64,000 bases of DNA from Gibbula magus (taxonomy: Eukaryota; Mollusca; Gastropoda; Trochida; Trochidae), in assembly GCA_936450465.1 (NCBI GenBank), contig OW388296.1:34576086-34640085 (forward strand), given 5' to 3'. The notes beneath the pieces are model-generated. The model worked only from the letters and a program-made list of their open reading frames with translations. It had not been told where the DNA came from and did not search any database. Position numbers and translations under genes: made by a program. Shown here one piece after another: positions 45,862 through 60,266 of the stretch (the first letter of the stretch is position 1; the number at the start of each line of letters is the position of its first letter).

Positions 45862-48800
45862 GTGATACAGCGTCATCAAGACCCACAACTATTACCAGGA
45901 TGAACCACAGCTGGTATATGTGAGTTAACACCAGAAAATATTGTCACTTAGACCAGGTTCATCTTGTCCTTGTGAAGGAGATAACTGATTGAAGTCAAGA
46001 TACACGCAATATCTCACACTCTCTAGGTGGGGATGTGTCTTCTTTTCTACTCTCTCCTGGCCAATAGGCAGAGACATCAACTCTTACCTGTTAATACAGT
46101 AATGGTCCAGGCAATATTTATTACAAGTCTCTGGTCAGGGTAATCCCTGACTAAATATTTAATCTTTTAAACTGAATTTTAATATTTCAGACATTATTGT
46201 TAAACCTAATGAGATTTCATTGAGTTTGATGAGAGTGCTCTCCCTTGCGTGTGCACAAATACCAAGCATGTATAAATAGCAGCTGCACGATATCATTACA
46301 GTAATGATAACAAGGGCACATGTCGCGGGAATAAACCTGCCTTGCAAATGCAATAACTGAACAATAAATATTCCTAGTAATCTAATCAATCATGATAAAA
46401 AGACATAAATTTCTTTTGATTTGTCGATTACTTGTAGAAGTGTTTTTTAAGCAGCCACTAACTTTAACATGATGGAGAGACTCCAAGCTGTCGCTAGTTC
46501 TGGGATGTAACTAATGTGAGTCCCTGCTGTGTGCAGAGCTGAACGTTGTGTGTGACATTCAACAAGAGGAATTAGCCACAATTACATCAAACTAACCATC
46601 AATGTCCTGTTGAGCTTGCCTGGAGAGTATCACACTTCCCTTTTAAACACAGTACAACTTACACTGCATTACAAGCCATATGTTATAATATCTATACATT
46701 TTTTAAACTTCATTGTGCACATCCTAAGTCACTGGCAATATCTAATCAGTCATATGCCTTCCAGGCTAATTGTATATTTCAGGAAAGTGTAGCCTTATTG
46801 TTTATTGAATCCTATGAATCAACATATATCTATTTATGCCATTGAAAAATTATTAAGAACTTAACTAAACCCGAAGTCAATGAAATCTAAGGACTTTTAG
46901 ACACCACAGTTTCAGAAGGTCCTTCTAATTAATTGTTGATATCTAGAAAAAACTGATTCATCAGTTATCTTTATTTCACTACATAAATTTTTTTTTAATT
47001 TATTCTGACACTTACAACTAAATGTTCATGTTGTGTGCCACACATGATCTAAACAGTACTGAACTTGTGGATAGTTTCATGTGCTGTACAGAATATCACT
47101 GCATGAAGTCAAGCAGAGTGACACAATACTACTTCCAGACACACCACCAGCTGTACAAACTAAGCTTGTTACAGTTGGCAGTTCGAAGCTTAACGTCACT
47201 TTCATATACTTCAATCTCATGCCCTTTGCTGAGTTGGCGATTTCTTCGCCAAATTCCACATGTGCCCCTGAGCCTGAAAATCAATATTGTTGCAGGCTGA
47301 GTCAAGTTGAGAGTGAGATGTGAAGAGTCTGTGGCTCTGTGCTTGTAACAACCGGAGCATGGACTCTAAACGATTGAACCCTCAAACTTTCTCCAGTAAC
47401 ACACTGCAGGTGTCAGAAGTCAACACTAAATTCCATGCCCAGATAAATGTATTTGAATCTGGTAAATATTGACAGAAACAAACACTATCAGTCTGGATGA
47501 AGATTCCATAACAAGCTCGATATGGAGTTCATTGCCTGCTAAATGTTTACTCAATAAAGGAGGAATTGGTTTTGCTTAATGTCACGGAATAGAGATTCAT
47601 TGTTGATGTTGGATGTGTTTCAGAAGGGAGAAAGGTTGTTGACTACATATATATGTTTGGTAGGGTACTTGGGGAATGTGACTTGTGTGTAGTAATGAAG
47701 CACAAAGGTGGTTGTCTATTCTTGGTCTATCAGTTCTATCTTTCACACCCATCACCCACCAAACAAAATGTCAGTCACGCAAGCCAGTGCAGCATCCACC
47801 TTGTCTGCCCTACATCTTGAAGGACATAAAAACAATAGAGCAACAAGTTGCAGACTCCAGATGAGCAGAGATTCATAGACTTGCCAGTAGTCCTGACCTT
47901 CTCACCAACAGTTCCACCAGGACATCATTCATTCATTCATCAGTAGACAGACAGAGAGGTGCTGGGGTCTACAGACTCTCTGATGAACCTTCAAGCACCT
48001 TCCAGCTCTGCAGGCTACACTGGTAACACTGGGTGAACCTCTGGCACATACAGAGTGTGAACTGGTAGGGTCAGATTCAGTTCTGATGATATAGCAGGTG
48101 CATATACCTATATGTATAAACCTACCTACCAGAGTGTTTGATGTCTGTCCTACCTCCTGATACCAAGCACACCTGTGAAGTATCTTACATCAATGTACCT
48201 ATCTACCTATCTGTGGACTGTTGGCAGTGCGTGTCTGTGTGCCAGACGGAGTATAGGTCAGCTTCCATCACTACCAGACAGACAAACAGACGGATCACAG
48301 AACAGGGTGTTCTGGGTGTAACCTCGGTCTGTCAGAGTGAAGACAGATACCTTCTCAATGGAACAAGGCTAATGGGGGGAGCTTCACCAGACGATGTTCT
48401 CATCATTACAGTCAACTGGTCAATTTGAAAACATTCTCTTCAAAGTAATGAAGACAAGTTTAAACTGTAACAGTAAATACTGCAGCTGAATGACTTGTGG
48501 TATCAAAGAAGAATAAAGAAATTCAGCATGCTCTAAATGAAGATTCTAGCACGTTTGAAATTGCAATCATCATCAAAACCTTTAAAATTTGCAATGCAAA
48601 ATGCAAGAAAATAACTCAACCTAAATTCAACCTAAACTCATAAATACCCAAACCCTTCAAATTCACTCATAACTTGCTACATCTGGACATCTTTTGAAAA
48701 ATAATAATACATCACATACTCCGACACAAAACCAGAAGCTCGGGCAACTGAGAATACCCTTTGCCTCATTAGACCTAGACCCAAATTAACTGAACAGATA

Positions 48801-51800
48801 GGAGTCCATCTGTTCGTGAGTTAATAATAAACTTGCTCTCTCTAAGGCAACAAACATTTTATTTGACTCTGACTTCCTCAACCTGACATCCCATTTCACA
48901 CCGTGCCAACAGCTGGTGTAAGATTGGATCCCCAGCTTGAGGTAATAGACAGGTAAAACTCACTCAGCTTCCTCCTTCTAGGTCCTGCACTGATGAGTGT
49001 TAGCAAAACAATTACTCTGGAAATGCTGCTTAAAAGTTATTTAGTAACATCAACTGTAGTACTACTACTATTAACGGATTTGTTTTCTGGAACTGACTAG
49101 ATAACAGACATTCTAAATCCAATCCCTGCCAAATATTATTTTTGCACCATATATTTTTCTTGTAAATAGGTATTTTCTCATCTATATATCAAAATATTTA
49201 CAAGCCTTGAACATACATAACAATGTGATGATGACTTCTGCAGAAGTGGAAGACCAAACCATACAAACTGAAGAGAGAAGTACACAGGGATCCTGATATG
49301 GATCTCTGATCATAAAAGCCTCATCAAAATCCAATTATTGTTGAATCTTTGAAGTGACCTGTAATAAAGACAGTTTGAAGGGTGTTTGATGCCTGGAGCT
49401 TGTTGATTAATCAGAGAACTGGACCCATTAGACATGGACAAAGACTAGATAGGAGCTGCCCATCTTCCGCCTCGGTGAGCAGGAGATGAAACAGTAGAGA
49501 GACTAACTTGATGGAGGGAGAGATATACCACTCAATGGAGGGACTCACAGAGAGACAGTATAGCTGAGTTGTGACAGTCTGTTTACACCTCATTAGCTGA
49601 CAGCAATACCTGCAGGCATCGCTCATCCACTGTCCAATGATCATTGTTGAGATAACAAACCACAACATGGCTGATAACTGTGGTAGGTGATTACATACGC
49701 TAAAATGAACAGTGTTTCGAATGTTAGAGTTGACATGGATACCTAGACAAGGGTTAACATGCAACACACTTTGAACTTCAAGTAAAACAAGTTCTATCAA
49801 CGATGATAATGCTAACCTAAAGAATACCACTTCTTCAATGCAACAGATGGCGAGATCTACCATTCAATCACATGATGTCCTGTCAGCAGACGTCTCCTGG
49901 TCATGTAAGAATGTGATACAAATTGTCTGAGTCAGGACCTGTCACTATCAAGCTATATTACAGCCCACCAGCACTTTGCTGTAACTACCTTTCTCTTCCT
50001 GAGCAGGATGAATCCACAGGAAGCAGGACAGATAAGTTCCCCTCACCCCACTAACCCCCTCTACTCCCTGCCCCCCACGAGAGATAAGTCTCTTCCTCTC
50101 CCATCACCTGTGTACTGCAACTATCACCCTGGGGTTGGAGTGTGCCCTGGTATCAGTTATAAGTATGAGTGGACATCCTGTCTAACATGTACTACAACAT
50201 CTAAACAATGTCATGCTTTTACAGGTAGCTTCTGATGCTAATGAAATGATGGATAAACAGAAAACATCTGTACTGTGTCTGCATAATTGTTAGAATCAAA
50301 AGTTCATTCAAACTAAAATCATGTTTTTACTCATAAAAACAGATACCTGACCCTTACACAAACTCACATTAGAAAGCTCATGGAGGATGCATAATGAAAC
50401 CATGAGATCTTGATACATAAGTAAACAGTTTTAAAGAACATGTATCTGATCCTCAAGTCTAAACAAATGGAATGTGCAGACATCTAGCAAGCCCGTATCA
50501 CTACAAGCAAAACCATTTGGCTCCGGTCAGCTTATCATGCCTATCTCGTAGATCAGTGCCTCCATCACGATTTCAATTTCCATTAAATCCCTCCTATCTA
50601 ATCTGCTGACAACTAACAACACCAATATGTCAGAGTCCCTCCACAAAAGTCAGTGGTTTATTTCCCTGTCAGATACCCAGTCCAAGCAACTGCTGGTAAT
50701 CTTGTGTCTGCTGCTATCAGCATCAAAGGCTGGCGAGTCATCAGGACAGTTTAGGGTGCTGTAGTGAGGTGCTGTAGTGAGGTGCTGGATCCCCCTTTGT
50801 GTAGCCACCACCTGTAGCTTGACTTCTGGATTCCTGGATACCTGGCTCCAGGAACAATAAGTGCAGAGATGCCAGCCAAGTCCAGAAACATCCACACTCA
50901 TAGAGCAAATAAATGGCTGCCACAGACATGCTCATCTTTCACTAACAAACTGTTACTGCTAGATAGACTTCAGTTTTTTTAGGATTCTTGGATAGTGATG
51001 GCATGTTCATGATTCAAAGGACTTGAACAAAATTATCTTATCCTATGAGTCTTCAAAATGATCCTTTTCAAGAAAAGTTTTTAAATACTATCAGTCTGAT
51101 TTTCACAAACACTAACAGTCTTGTAAAGAATGATGCTTGAATTATGTCTTTTAAACTCAGAGAATGCGCCAGAGATTACCTTTCAAATACTATCAGCCTA
51201 AATGGTTTTCATGTGGTTGAATGATATTTTCTTTTAAAACCTACTCACAAGTGAAGATCAGAATTCTCTTAAAATGAAACAGCTTTCCAATGCTACTGGA
51301 TAAAACAATTTTCATATCTGCAAAATAATGACACTTATGAACTTATACCTTCAATAGATCAGCAATATACTACCAAAGAGCAGCCATGGTTCAGTTGTCA
51401 GGAATCTTATCTGCTTTCAAAAGTAAGTCAAGCTGTCAGATCCTAGAAACAAGAAAGTTCCATCAAAGCAAGCATGTGGGTGGCTATTTGATTCTAGACA
51501 TTGCGGTGAAGATAAACACATGCCAGGTGACCTTGCAGTGCCCTGACAACTGGAGGACCAAAAGATCCATGTTGGTAGGCAGGTTGCTATGCAGATCATC
51601 CTGTAATAGTGTAGATCTTCCTCTTGGAGCAGAAGAGTTCGACTTAGCCTGAGGAGTTCCATATTGTAGTCTTCTGAATCTTTACTTGCCTCCATCTCAT
51701 CCAAAATCAGAACATTTTATTTGTGGCCATTTTTTTTTTGTATGATATATCAAAACATTAACAAGTCATTATTCACCAGATGGAGCAGCTGAGAACAGTT

Positions 51801-53368
51801 CGGAAAAGCAATGAAATTGTCCTTGATTATATTTTTACGAAATAAACATTAACTTAACGATGCCTAATGAGGATCTGAAAAATTACATTCTGCTGATATA
51901 AACAGAAGGGCCATTTTTGAATATTTATTTCAATATCCTTTTTGACTGTGGAAAATGAGAGACTGACAGTAGGTGGCAGCAAGACTCTTCATTGTGACCA
52001 GTGAGAACACATATCAGCAAGATAATATTGACACTACCCTGCCAGATATGGAATTCAAACTAGGATGTGTAGTAGCAGGGAGTCTGTGTTTGGATTAGCA
52101 GAACAGTTAGACCCTGGGGCATATCTAAGTAGAAACCTATCTATATCAGTCTGTTTAAAAACACATGACTTCTGCCCCACCACAGACAATGTAACATTAA
52201 AGGATACTCAATATAGTGAGCTCTATACAACAAATGCTTGTTTGTAAACAATGCATGTTATGCCTAGGAGTGATGGTTGTTGTGTCCGAACATTGACAAG
52301 ATAATAGAATGAGTTGGTTCCTCTGTTCAGCTATGTTATACATGTAGCTAGTTGTGAGTCACACACCCGCCAGGATGGACATGCACTAACCTACACCTAA
52401 CGAGCATTAACCGAGAACTCTTTAATTAGATCTAACCAGCACTAACCGAGAACAACAACTCAGACTAACTAGATCTGGCATGAAGGAACACAACACCACC
52501 TAGACCAGTCTTCTGGTCCCACCGAGACACTGGCAGGGTCAGATTAGCAATCAATATTGGCCTCTGTCCCATCAGTGGAAATTTGAGAATAAAATTAAAT
52601 TTGTGTAAGGTAAGAGTTGTCATTGGCTTGCTCATCAATATTATTTACCAATTCACTAAACAATGCAGACATCAGTATCTGTGCAATCAACCCCATAGAC
52701 GAATTCAGTATATTCAGAGGATAGTTAGAATCTTTAAAAAAAACTCTTGTATATTATGCCATACATACAAAGACAGATTTATCCCCAAAAGAAGAAGACA
52801 AACTCCCACATAAAGAAAATGTATGCTTCAATCAGTCATCCAATTTCAATCCCTAATCTTACAACGTTTCATAAGTCTGCATACTAAAATCATACAAACC
52901 CTGACTACGGTTATTTTTCTAGATGGGGATACAGAAGTCACATTTTGACCTAATTCTCATGAGCGATATGGTATACAACTTGATGAAACATATGTCAACA
53001 ACACAATTAAGGAAACATTTGGCAATCATATGTAGATTCAATGCCCACAGGAAATACAGAAGTTACAGCAGTGAGACAAGCAGTGAAAATTTGCTGAGTT
53101 AATATTATACATATCAGCAGAGTTACCCTTGATTTATTTTACACTTGTAAGCAACCTGCAAGTTTTTACATAAAAATGACATAGAAAATGTTTTGTTGAA
53201 TGTGTTTGGTAGCATCTGTGCTCCATGCATGCCCACGATCTGAATAATGGTTTCCTTTGGAAGATGGAGCATGGCAAAAAGGTATCACTTGGCAGACTGA
53301 CCGCAGATGTAGCATTTGATAGATGCAAGGACTCCACACTACACAAACTGATATCTGGGATACATGCT

Positions 53369-53391
53369 GGTTTGTTTGTTTGTTTGTTTGC
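53369..53391. repeat. (TTTG)n microsatellite
   Basis: GGTTTGTTTGTTTGTTTG, about five repeats. Confidence 0.8.
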
Positions 53392-54149
53392 TGGAAACTG
53401 TGGAGCATTTCCCAGCACAGATGGACACCAGCATGTTCACACAGCTTCTTGTAGGAGTAGATTGATCAATCACATTTATTTGAGGAACAAGTGATTTTTG
53501 GAGGGAAATCAATTGAAACAGTTTTATATGTTTAATCTTTCCTCAATTAAACAAGTTTTATAAATCACCATGTCATTGATGTAACCATAATTTGGAAATC
53601 CTGGAATAGCCTATATTAATTCATTGAACAATGGAAGTTTACTTCCTTTTTAAATGCTATGTGGTTCCTGTATATTGACCAATAGGAATGGTTTGGCACC
53701 AATTAATTCAGCAGCTTGAGATTCCTGAAGTCAATAAGATGGTTTATGAAACAACAAGTTTCTTTTATATAAAATCATCAACAATTTACTGTGTGAAAGA
53801 AATAAGCTTGATAGCATTAATTTTGACAAAACCACAAAACTATACCCAATCATTCCCAGTGTACAGGATTTTATATTTTGCACACATGTCCTGGAACACA
53901 TATTTATTGCAATGTGTCGAAGGTGAATGCTACAAACACCAACTGCTGATTGTTTTCATCCAGACCCAGCTATGCCTGCTATCTAACACATGCTTGACCA
54001 CAGGCAGGTGTGTATGTGTTTGATGCTGGATTGGTAGCTGTGAGAGAAGGAAGAGATCCACCTGGTCCTTGGGTCCATGTTCTGGGCCTCCACCAACCAG
54101 CATGTTGTACAGGCAGACAGACACGGGGCGTATACAGGAGGAGCTCTGG

Positions 54150-54183
54150 TCTGTTGGTCTGTCTGTCTGTCTGTCTGTCTGTC
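54150..54183. repeat. (GTCT)n microsatellite
   Basis: CTGTTGGTCTGTCTGTCTG-type run of about seven tetranucleotides. It causes poly-(SVCL) and poly-(TDRQ) ORFs. Confidence 0.85.
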
Positions 54184-55536
54184 CACTGGGATATGTCTTC
54201 AAGACTTGGTCAGACTTATAGTTGTAGATAGACTTTCTGGACCGTCTGTACAGCCGGATTGATGCTGTACAGATAACCAGAAACAATTAAATCTCGAAAT
54301 AAAACCAATGAAGAAATACAGGACTTTTGTGTCAGACAATCAATACAGACACTAAAGATCCAACATTTCAATATAGTTTTATACGTACATATAAAGAGTT
54401 TACGGAAGGTTATAAAGGTAACAAAACATCTCATGTCTTGTTTGTATTTTCAGATGATGCCTTTTCATCATTATCAGAAGATTTAACCTAAATGGTTTGC
54501 ATTTCATTTATTGAAGAAGGGCAAGATCTTTCTCAACATGACAATTCAGGAAACACCTTACACGTGACCAGATTGTTCTGTAAAAAGAAATATCTCGACC
54601 ATTCTGACATTTTTTCCTTCTGGAAAGCATTTACTGATTGTATGAACTATGCGCTCTATAATAACTGCATGCATGTTTGTCAATAACACATCTTTGTCAA
54701 TCCACAAAACTGTCCTTGTTCTGAGATTTTATGCAAGACTTTTCCATGAACAGCCATTAAATAATACAAGCAATATATCATTGAATCTCTAACATAATCC
54801 TATGCAAGGCAATATAAGCTATGTAAACTATACAAGGTTATGTAAAGCACAGACTAAAGTTCAGTATAAACCTTATATCCACCAATATACATACACATGA
54901 TACCAAATATTGACAAGGAATAGAGACATAAGTCTATCGAGATGAAACTAGGTACAAAGAAACACAAGAGTATCAAATGAATTTAGACTAAAGCAAAGAG
55001 GAGAGATACACAAGGTAAATATTGACATTTGAGTATGTAGGTATCATGTAGGCGGTGAGTCACTGATAACAGATCAATATGACGACAGGTAGACATACAG
55101 CACAGGTGTGTGTATACTCAGGTGGGGGAGGGGAGGATGCACGCAGGTACACTCTCTATATACTGTAGGTATTTCAATAAATCATTCATCCTGGTGAACC
55201 TTACAGGCAGGTTGGATCTCTAGCGGAGATTTATTGTTTAGAGACTAGTGGAAAGAAGGGATAGGATAGATTATTTCATTATCTAAGATTCTTTAGTTTT
55301 CAGACTGCATCAACTGATTAACCCTTTCCCTGCTGTAATATTCTGGGTATCTGCCGGCAACCCAGCCCAGTCCAATCCTATATCATTCACTTCGCATGTA
55401 ACTTATGATTCCTGAGAGACAACCACAAGAATGGTTTGGTGCTTATACCTTCACCAGGTAAATGGTTACACTGAGAACAAAGGTTTGTCTCAAGTCAGAG
55501 AGGGAACGTGTAGATTCAGTGGGTATGAAAATGAAG

Positions 55537-55830
55537 GTGAGGTCAGGCAAGTTGGGGTTTAATGCCACTTTCAAGAATATTTCAATTAAAACCGAGGCTA
55601 TTTCAGGATGAAAACCCTCAACACCATAGTGACTATGCATTGAAAGCATCAGCTGGAACTCACCAACCATGGGTGATACTGCGGAAAAATTCAGTGCAGC
55701 TTTGCATCCAAACTTTACTCCATGAAGAACAGTTTTCTACAGCAAACAAAGTTGTCAAGCCCCTGGTGCAATTCGAACTCAGACCTCTTGATCCGAATCC
55801 TAACGTGCTAACCACTGTGCTATCTCTACC
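55537..55830 (-). mobile_element. SINE copy 3 with tRNA-like head
   Basis: This is the fullest copy. On the minus strand it begins with an A-box-like TAGCACAGTGGTTAGCACG (55822-55804) and a B-box-like GAGTTCGAATT (55780-55770). The shared core follows, and it ends in the GTTGGGGTTTAATGCC complement near 55550. It identifies the family as tRNA-derived and fixes its orientation. Confidence 0.8.
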
Positions 55831-58678
55831 ATTATGTATGAAGACACATGCTACAAAAATTGTCTTCATTGAAAGAAGTACATGAACTCAATAATTCATT
55901 ATCTTTTTAAAATGGACTATTTTTTAAAATCAGATGTTTGTCTAGCTGTCTTTTCCACTTGGAAATTCAAACACGGTTTGTTTAATCCTGCAGACAGGCA
56001 GATACAGTAGTTAATCCCAAAGAGATTGACTTGGAAGAAAGAGAAAAGTATATCAATATTTCTGTATGTGGGATCTAGTAGTCTCTAATTCACCTCTGAA
56101 TTAAGTTTTTGCCATGGTGTTTAAAATTAAAGTTAAAATAACGACTAAATTTAGGGATGTTTTGGAAACCAAGTTTGAATAAATAACGATTTAATATCTG
56201 CAAGATTCTACTTCAGTTTTAATTATGTTATAAATTTATGAACAGCAGGCAAGTTCAAGGATTTGTTTGGAGTCGTGCTGAAATGATAATTTTATTCTGG
56301 CACATTTACAGATTAGGCGTTTTTCAGCAAGGATATTTGAATTAAAATGTTGCTTATGATAAGCAGTAAGGTGCTTTCAGAATGTATCAGGTTTATCTCA
56401 TAGAAACTTAGTTTCTAAAGTGACCAAGATGATGTATTTATAAGAGGTTCATGTAATCTATTGAAAGCACTGGATGTAATCTTTCTCTTGAATAAATGAG
56501 TTATTCATCAGCTTCGTGCCTAAAAGTTTTAAGTAAAATCTGGATATCAATGATATTAAAAGTTATTTCTTAACAATATGTCAGAACATGATTTAGTATT
56601 TTCAAGTTTAACTCAAATATTTACTTGCATTAACATGAAGAACGATTTTATTGGATGTCTTATTATTGATTAAACAAACTTTTGAGAAATGTGTATATAT
56701 AATATGTGTCTTTATATTGCAGGGACTCAAATAAAATTTTCATTGGCTGAGATTGAAATAATCGGACATGTTTCCTTTGGTTCTTGGCAACATGATCTTG
56801 TGATGATGGATGTTAGAAATTATCTTTTGAAAGATTTGTAAAGTTTGATGCAGAACAAGTCTTGATCTTGCCCTGACTCATAAAATATTACTTTTAATAG
56901 ACGGTTCTTCATGTTTTGGGGTGTTTTTTTTGTAATTCTGAACGTTACTGTAATAAATGTGTAATGAATGGATGTCTAACTGGGCTACATTACAGATAGC
57001 ATCTGAGATCTAGGCCTGACTGCAGCGGGTCTGGGTACACTGACTCATCCTGGAATCGAGTCTGCAGAGAGGAAACTGTTGCTTCTTCAGATGGGAGATA
57101 GAGATGTCCCTCGCAGTATGAGGTGGGAGGAAAAACAACCATAAACAGGAGAAATCTGCCTGGGTGGAAGGTGTACAGTTAGTCCCTCAGAGTAGATGTA
57201 CAGCTGGCAGATGGTCGGCTGACGTCTGCGTAACATACTGCTCTTGGTAAGATGTTCAGCATAGTTACCTGTATCGGAGAACTTTATGTTCTTCTAGATA
57301 GATTGTCATATATGCAAAAAAAACATTTCTTCTGGAAACATACTCATACTATCAAAACTGATATGCAAAAGAAAATTGGAAGACTGAATAAGAACTCCTA
57401 CTTCTGATTGATAGACCAGCCAGGTAGCAAGGTTTTATTTCAATTGGCTAGAAAGTTATCAAGCTCTATTTCAAGTGGGTAGTGGTTCACAGTTTTTAAA
57501 ACTTGAACATGAAATAGATGAAAGAAGAAGTACATGCTTATCTGAAATTAGGATAAGGAAGCAGACGCAGCCAACCAATTGCAAGATTTGTGCAATGGAC
57601 GTGCATGCTGTCTGCTGGGTGGATATAAGTGTCTCTGCAGATACAGAAGTGTCTGCAGGGTACAAGTACAGTGAATCTCTGGATCAGATAGCTGTATCTC
57701 GGAGAGATAGACAGATATATGCAGGTACCAGCACAGCACCAGACCCACCGTGCACATCTGCTATCAGCGTGTTTACCAAAGCTCTATACGGGGATGATGT
57801 AGGATCCATCCTGACCCAGATAGTGGCCCAAATGCCATCATCCATGACAAACTGTCAAGATAGGGCTCACATAGGAACAGTGGTAATCTCATCAAATGTG
57901 GTATTGGGATAAACCAGTCTTGTCAGTTTGGGGAGAAAATACAAGTTCTTGCCAACAGAAACAGCAGACCAGTATTTATAACCATATACACAAGTATCCA
58001 TGGACAACAACAGACCAACAATTCTGGCCATCCGTTGTTCGAATCACAATGTTTGACCTTGAAATATTTCAACTAACAAATATAACAGATTGAGATTGCA
58101 AAAAAGCTCAATGGTATTACAAAATAAATAATACTTTATGAACTCAAACTTTCCTAAATGAATTCAAATAATTTGTCTTGAAGTCCAAATATCCTACTAA
58201 CAAATTAATCAATGTTGAATTATAATCATCCCAAGGTGCATAATTTGTTTTGCAATTTGCACTTTTTGTCTTCAATGTTTTCCCAGATCTACTCTGGGTG
58301 CAATTTCTTGAGTGCTTTAGTCAGCTGCCCGCTATCAGTTATGATTGATGATGACAGTTAAATGCATGTACAAGGCACACGAGAGTGTAAAGCAAACATC
58401 AGACCAGCATGCTGCACGCTCATCATGGCAACTCGCTCATCATCAGACATGGAGGCTTATCAACTTTATAAATAAACAGAACCATACAGGTTTAGTGGGC
58501 CTAATCGGCTTCTTTCTGATGACAAGGTCAAATCACTAAAGGTTCCAAAACGAGTCTACAGACTACAGATTATAGAAACGCATAAATGTGTTTAACATAT
58601 GAACATTTACATTTACACTGACCAAGATGATGTCCAAACTGAGCTTTCATGGCTGAAAATCACTAATATTACATAATT

Positions 58679-60266
58679 AAGGATTCAGCACTAAAGTGCT
58701 GAATCCTTATTGAGATTGGCATGTTTTATTATTATTATTATTCTTCCAGCGAGGGCGTGGTCACGATTTCGGCCAAACGAAAAGAGCTAATGCAACCAAA
58801 CTTTGCAAAATCATAGCCCTTACTACGAACTACTAAAAATAAGCTTTTGGGCACAATCGACACTGCCATTAAAGGTCCAGTTCGATTCTAAATTTCGATT
58901 TTTAACATTGGTAACTTCTTCAAAATGCAGCTAGAGACTTGCAACTTTTTCTAAAAGATGCGCATTGTCAATATGAGCAAAAAAGTAAATCACAGTGAAA
59001 TCGTAGATCACGTGGTTTCGACGCCATATTGTTTTTAGCGTTTCTGTAAAATTTCCCGACCCCTCGCATCTTTGACAATCTTCTTCTCAGAAAATACTTG
59101 CACCACGACGCTGAAACTTATATATGTATGAAGCTGAGGCATTGGTGAATGCATGGTTTTCAAGAGTGTACTCCCAATACTTTTTGAACAGTGAGCACTC
59201 AAAGTTGGTCGATTTTGAAAAATGCGCAAATTTCAAAGGGACATAACTCAAATACCTACCCATCGAATTTCATGATTTTTTCAGGAGAGTGAGAGTATAC
59301 TATGGTCGTTATGAATCAAAAATAAAATCGCTCGCGAACAGTCATTCCTTTTCACAATTTGACAAAAACTGAAAATGTACTGAAATTTCGCGATTTTGAC
59401 GGTGTGCGTCTTTAAAAATCTTCTCCTCACTAACAGCAACACGTACAGATACGTGTGATAGCTCATTTTAAAGCTGAATAAATGGTTAACAAAGTAACGA
59501 GCCAAATTTTTAAATTTCGTTCTAGAACTAAAATTATCTCCCCTTGAATATGGTCATTTTTTAAATGTTTGTTTTTTGGCTTTATGTTCAAAGGGACATA
59601 ACTCTGCCAAATATAAACTAATTTCAGAGTTAATTTTTGCTGTTTGTTCCCCTGTATTTGCTCAACAATTCGATTGCAAATCATTATCACATAAAAGTTG
59701 ATAGTTACGGAACAATTTGGACATTTTCGAAACCAACTGAAAATGTACTGAAATTTTGCGATTTTGAAGGATTGCGTCTTTAAAAATCTTCTTCTCACTA
59801 ATGGCAACATGTACAGACAAGTGTGATAGCTCATTTTAAAGCTGAATAAGTGCTTAACAAAGTAACGAGCCAAATTTTGGAATATCGTCCTAGAACTTAG
59901 ATTATCTCCCCTTGAATATGGTCCTTTTTTAAATGTTCGTGTTTTGGCTTTATATTCAAAGGGACATAACTCTGTCACATATAGACTTATGTCTCAGTTC
60001 TTTATTGCAATTTGTTCCCAATATTTGCTCAACAATTCCATTTCAAGTCATTATCATATACAAATGAATAGTTCGGCCACATTTTGGGTTTTTATTCAGG
60101 GGTAAACAAATATGAAGTTTTGAACATTGAAATGCGAGTCTCAATAATCCTAGACACATGCTAGAGACATGCAACTTTCTTTACATGTTGTTAAATATTA
60201 ATGTTACAGTGGCTTAATTGATTACATTTCAAATAATTTACTCATCTATGCGCTGAATCCTTTTAT
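58679..60266. mobile_element. complex repeat element with terminal hairpin and internal tandem copies
   Basis: It starts with a perfect hairpin (GGATTCAGCACT / AGTGCTGAATCC, 58681-58706) followed by a TTATTATTATTATT run. Near the other end GCGCTGAATCCTTTTA occurs at 60250-60265. Inside, a 368-bp unit is tandemly repeated (GAAAATGTACTGAAATTT at 59371 and 59739), and TTCAAAGGGACATAACTC occurs three times (about 59236, 59588, 59956). No intact ORF. The class is unknown; a Helitron-like end was considered but no CTRR terminus is clear. Confidence 0.6.

Noticed and set aside
45357..45903. Overlapping ORFs of 120-177 residues on both strands
   Set aside because: They come from a 19-bp minisatellite with few stops. 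The protein has a 19-residue period in every frame and no family signature.
47077..47259. Minus-strand ORF considered as an upstream RASSF exon
   Set aside because: It lacks the paired cysteines and WCxxCG pattern expected for the first half of the C1 domain.
49411..49863. 150-residue minus-strand ORF
   Set aside because: The leucine-rich composition has no membrane-protein pattern or motif, and no exon borders fit the RASSF phase.
57475..57912. 145-residue plus-strand ORF with several cysteines
   Set aside because: No domain or splice context is recognised, the composition is irregular, and it lies in a presumed intron. It could be reconsidered if transcripts exist.
59463..59978. 171-residue minus-strand ORF with internal repeats
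   Set aside because: It translates the 368-bp tandem unit twice (RYFVKHLFSFKMSYHT recurs), so it reflects repeat structure rather than a gene.
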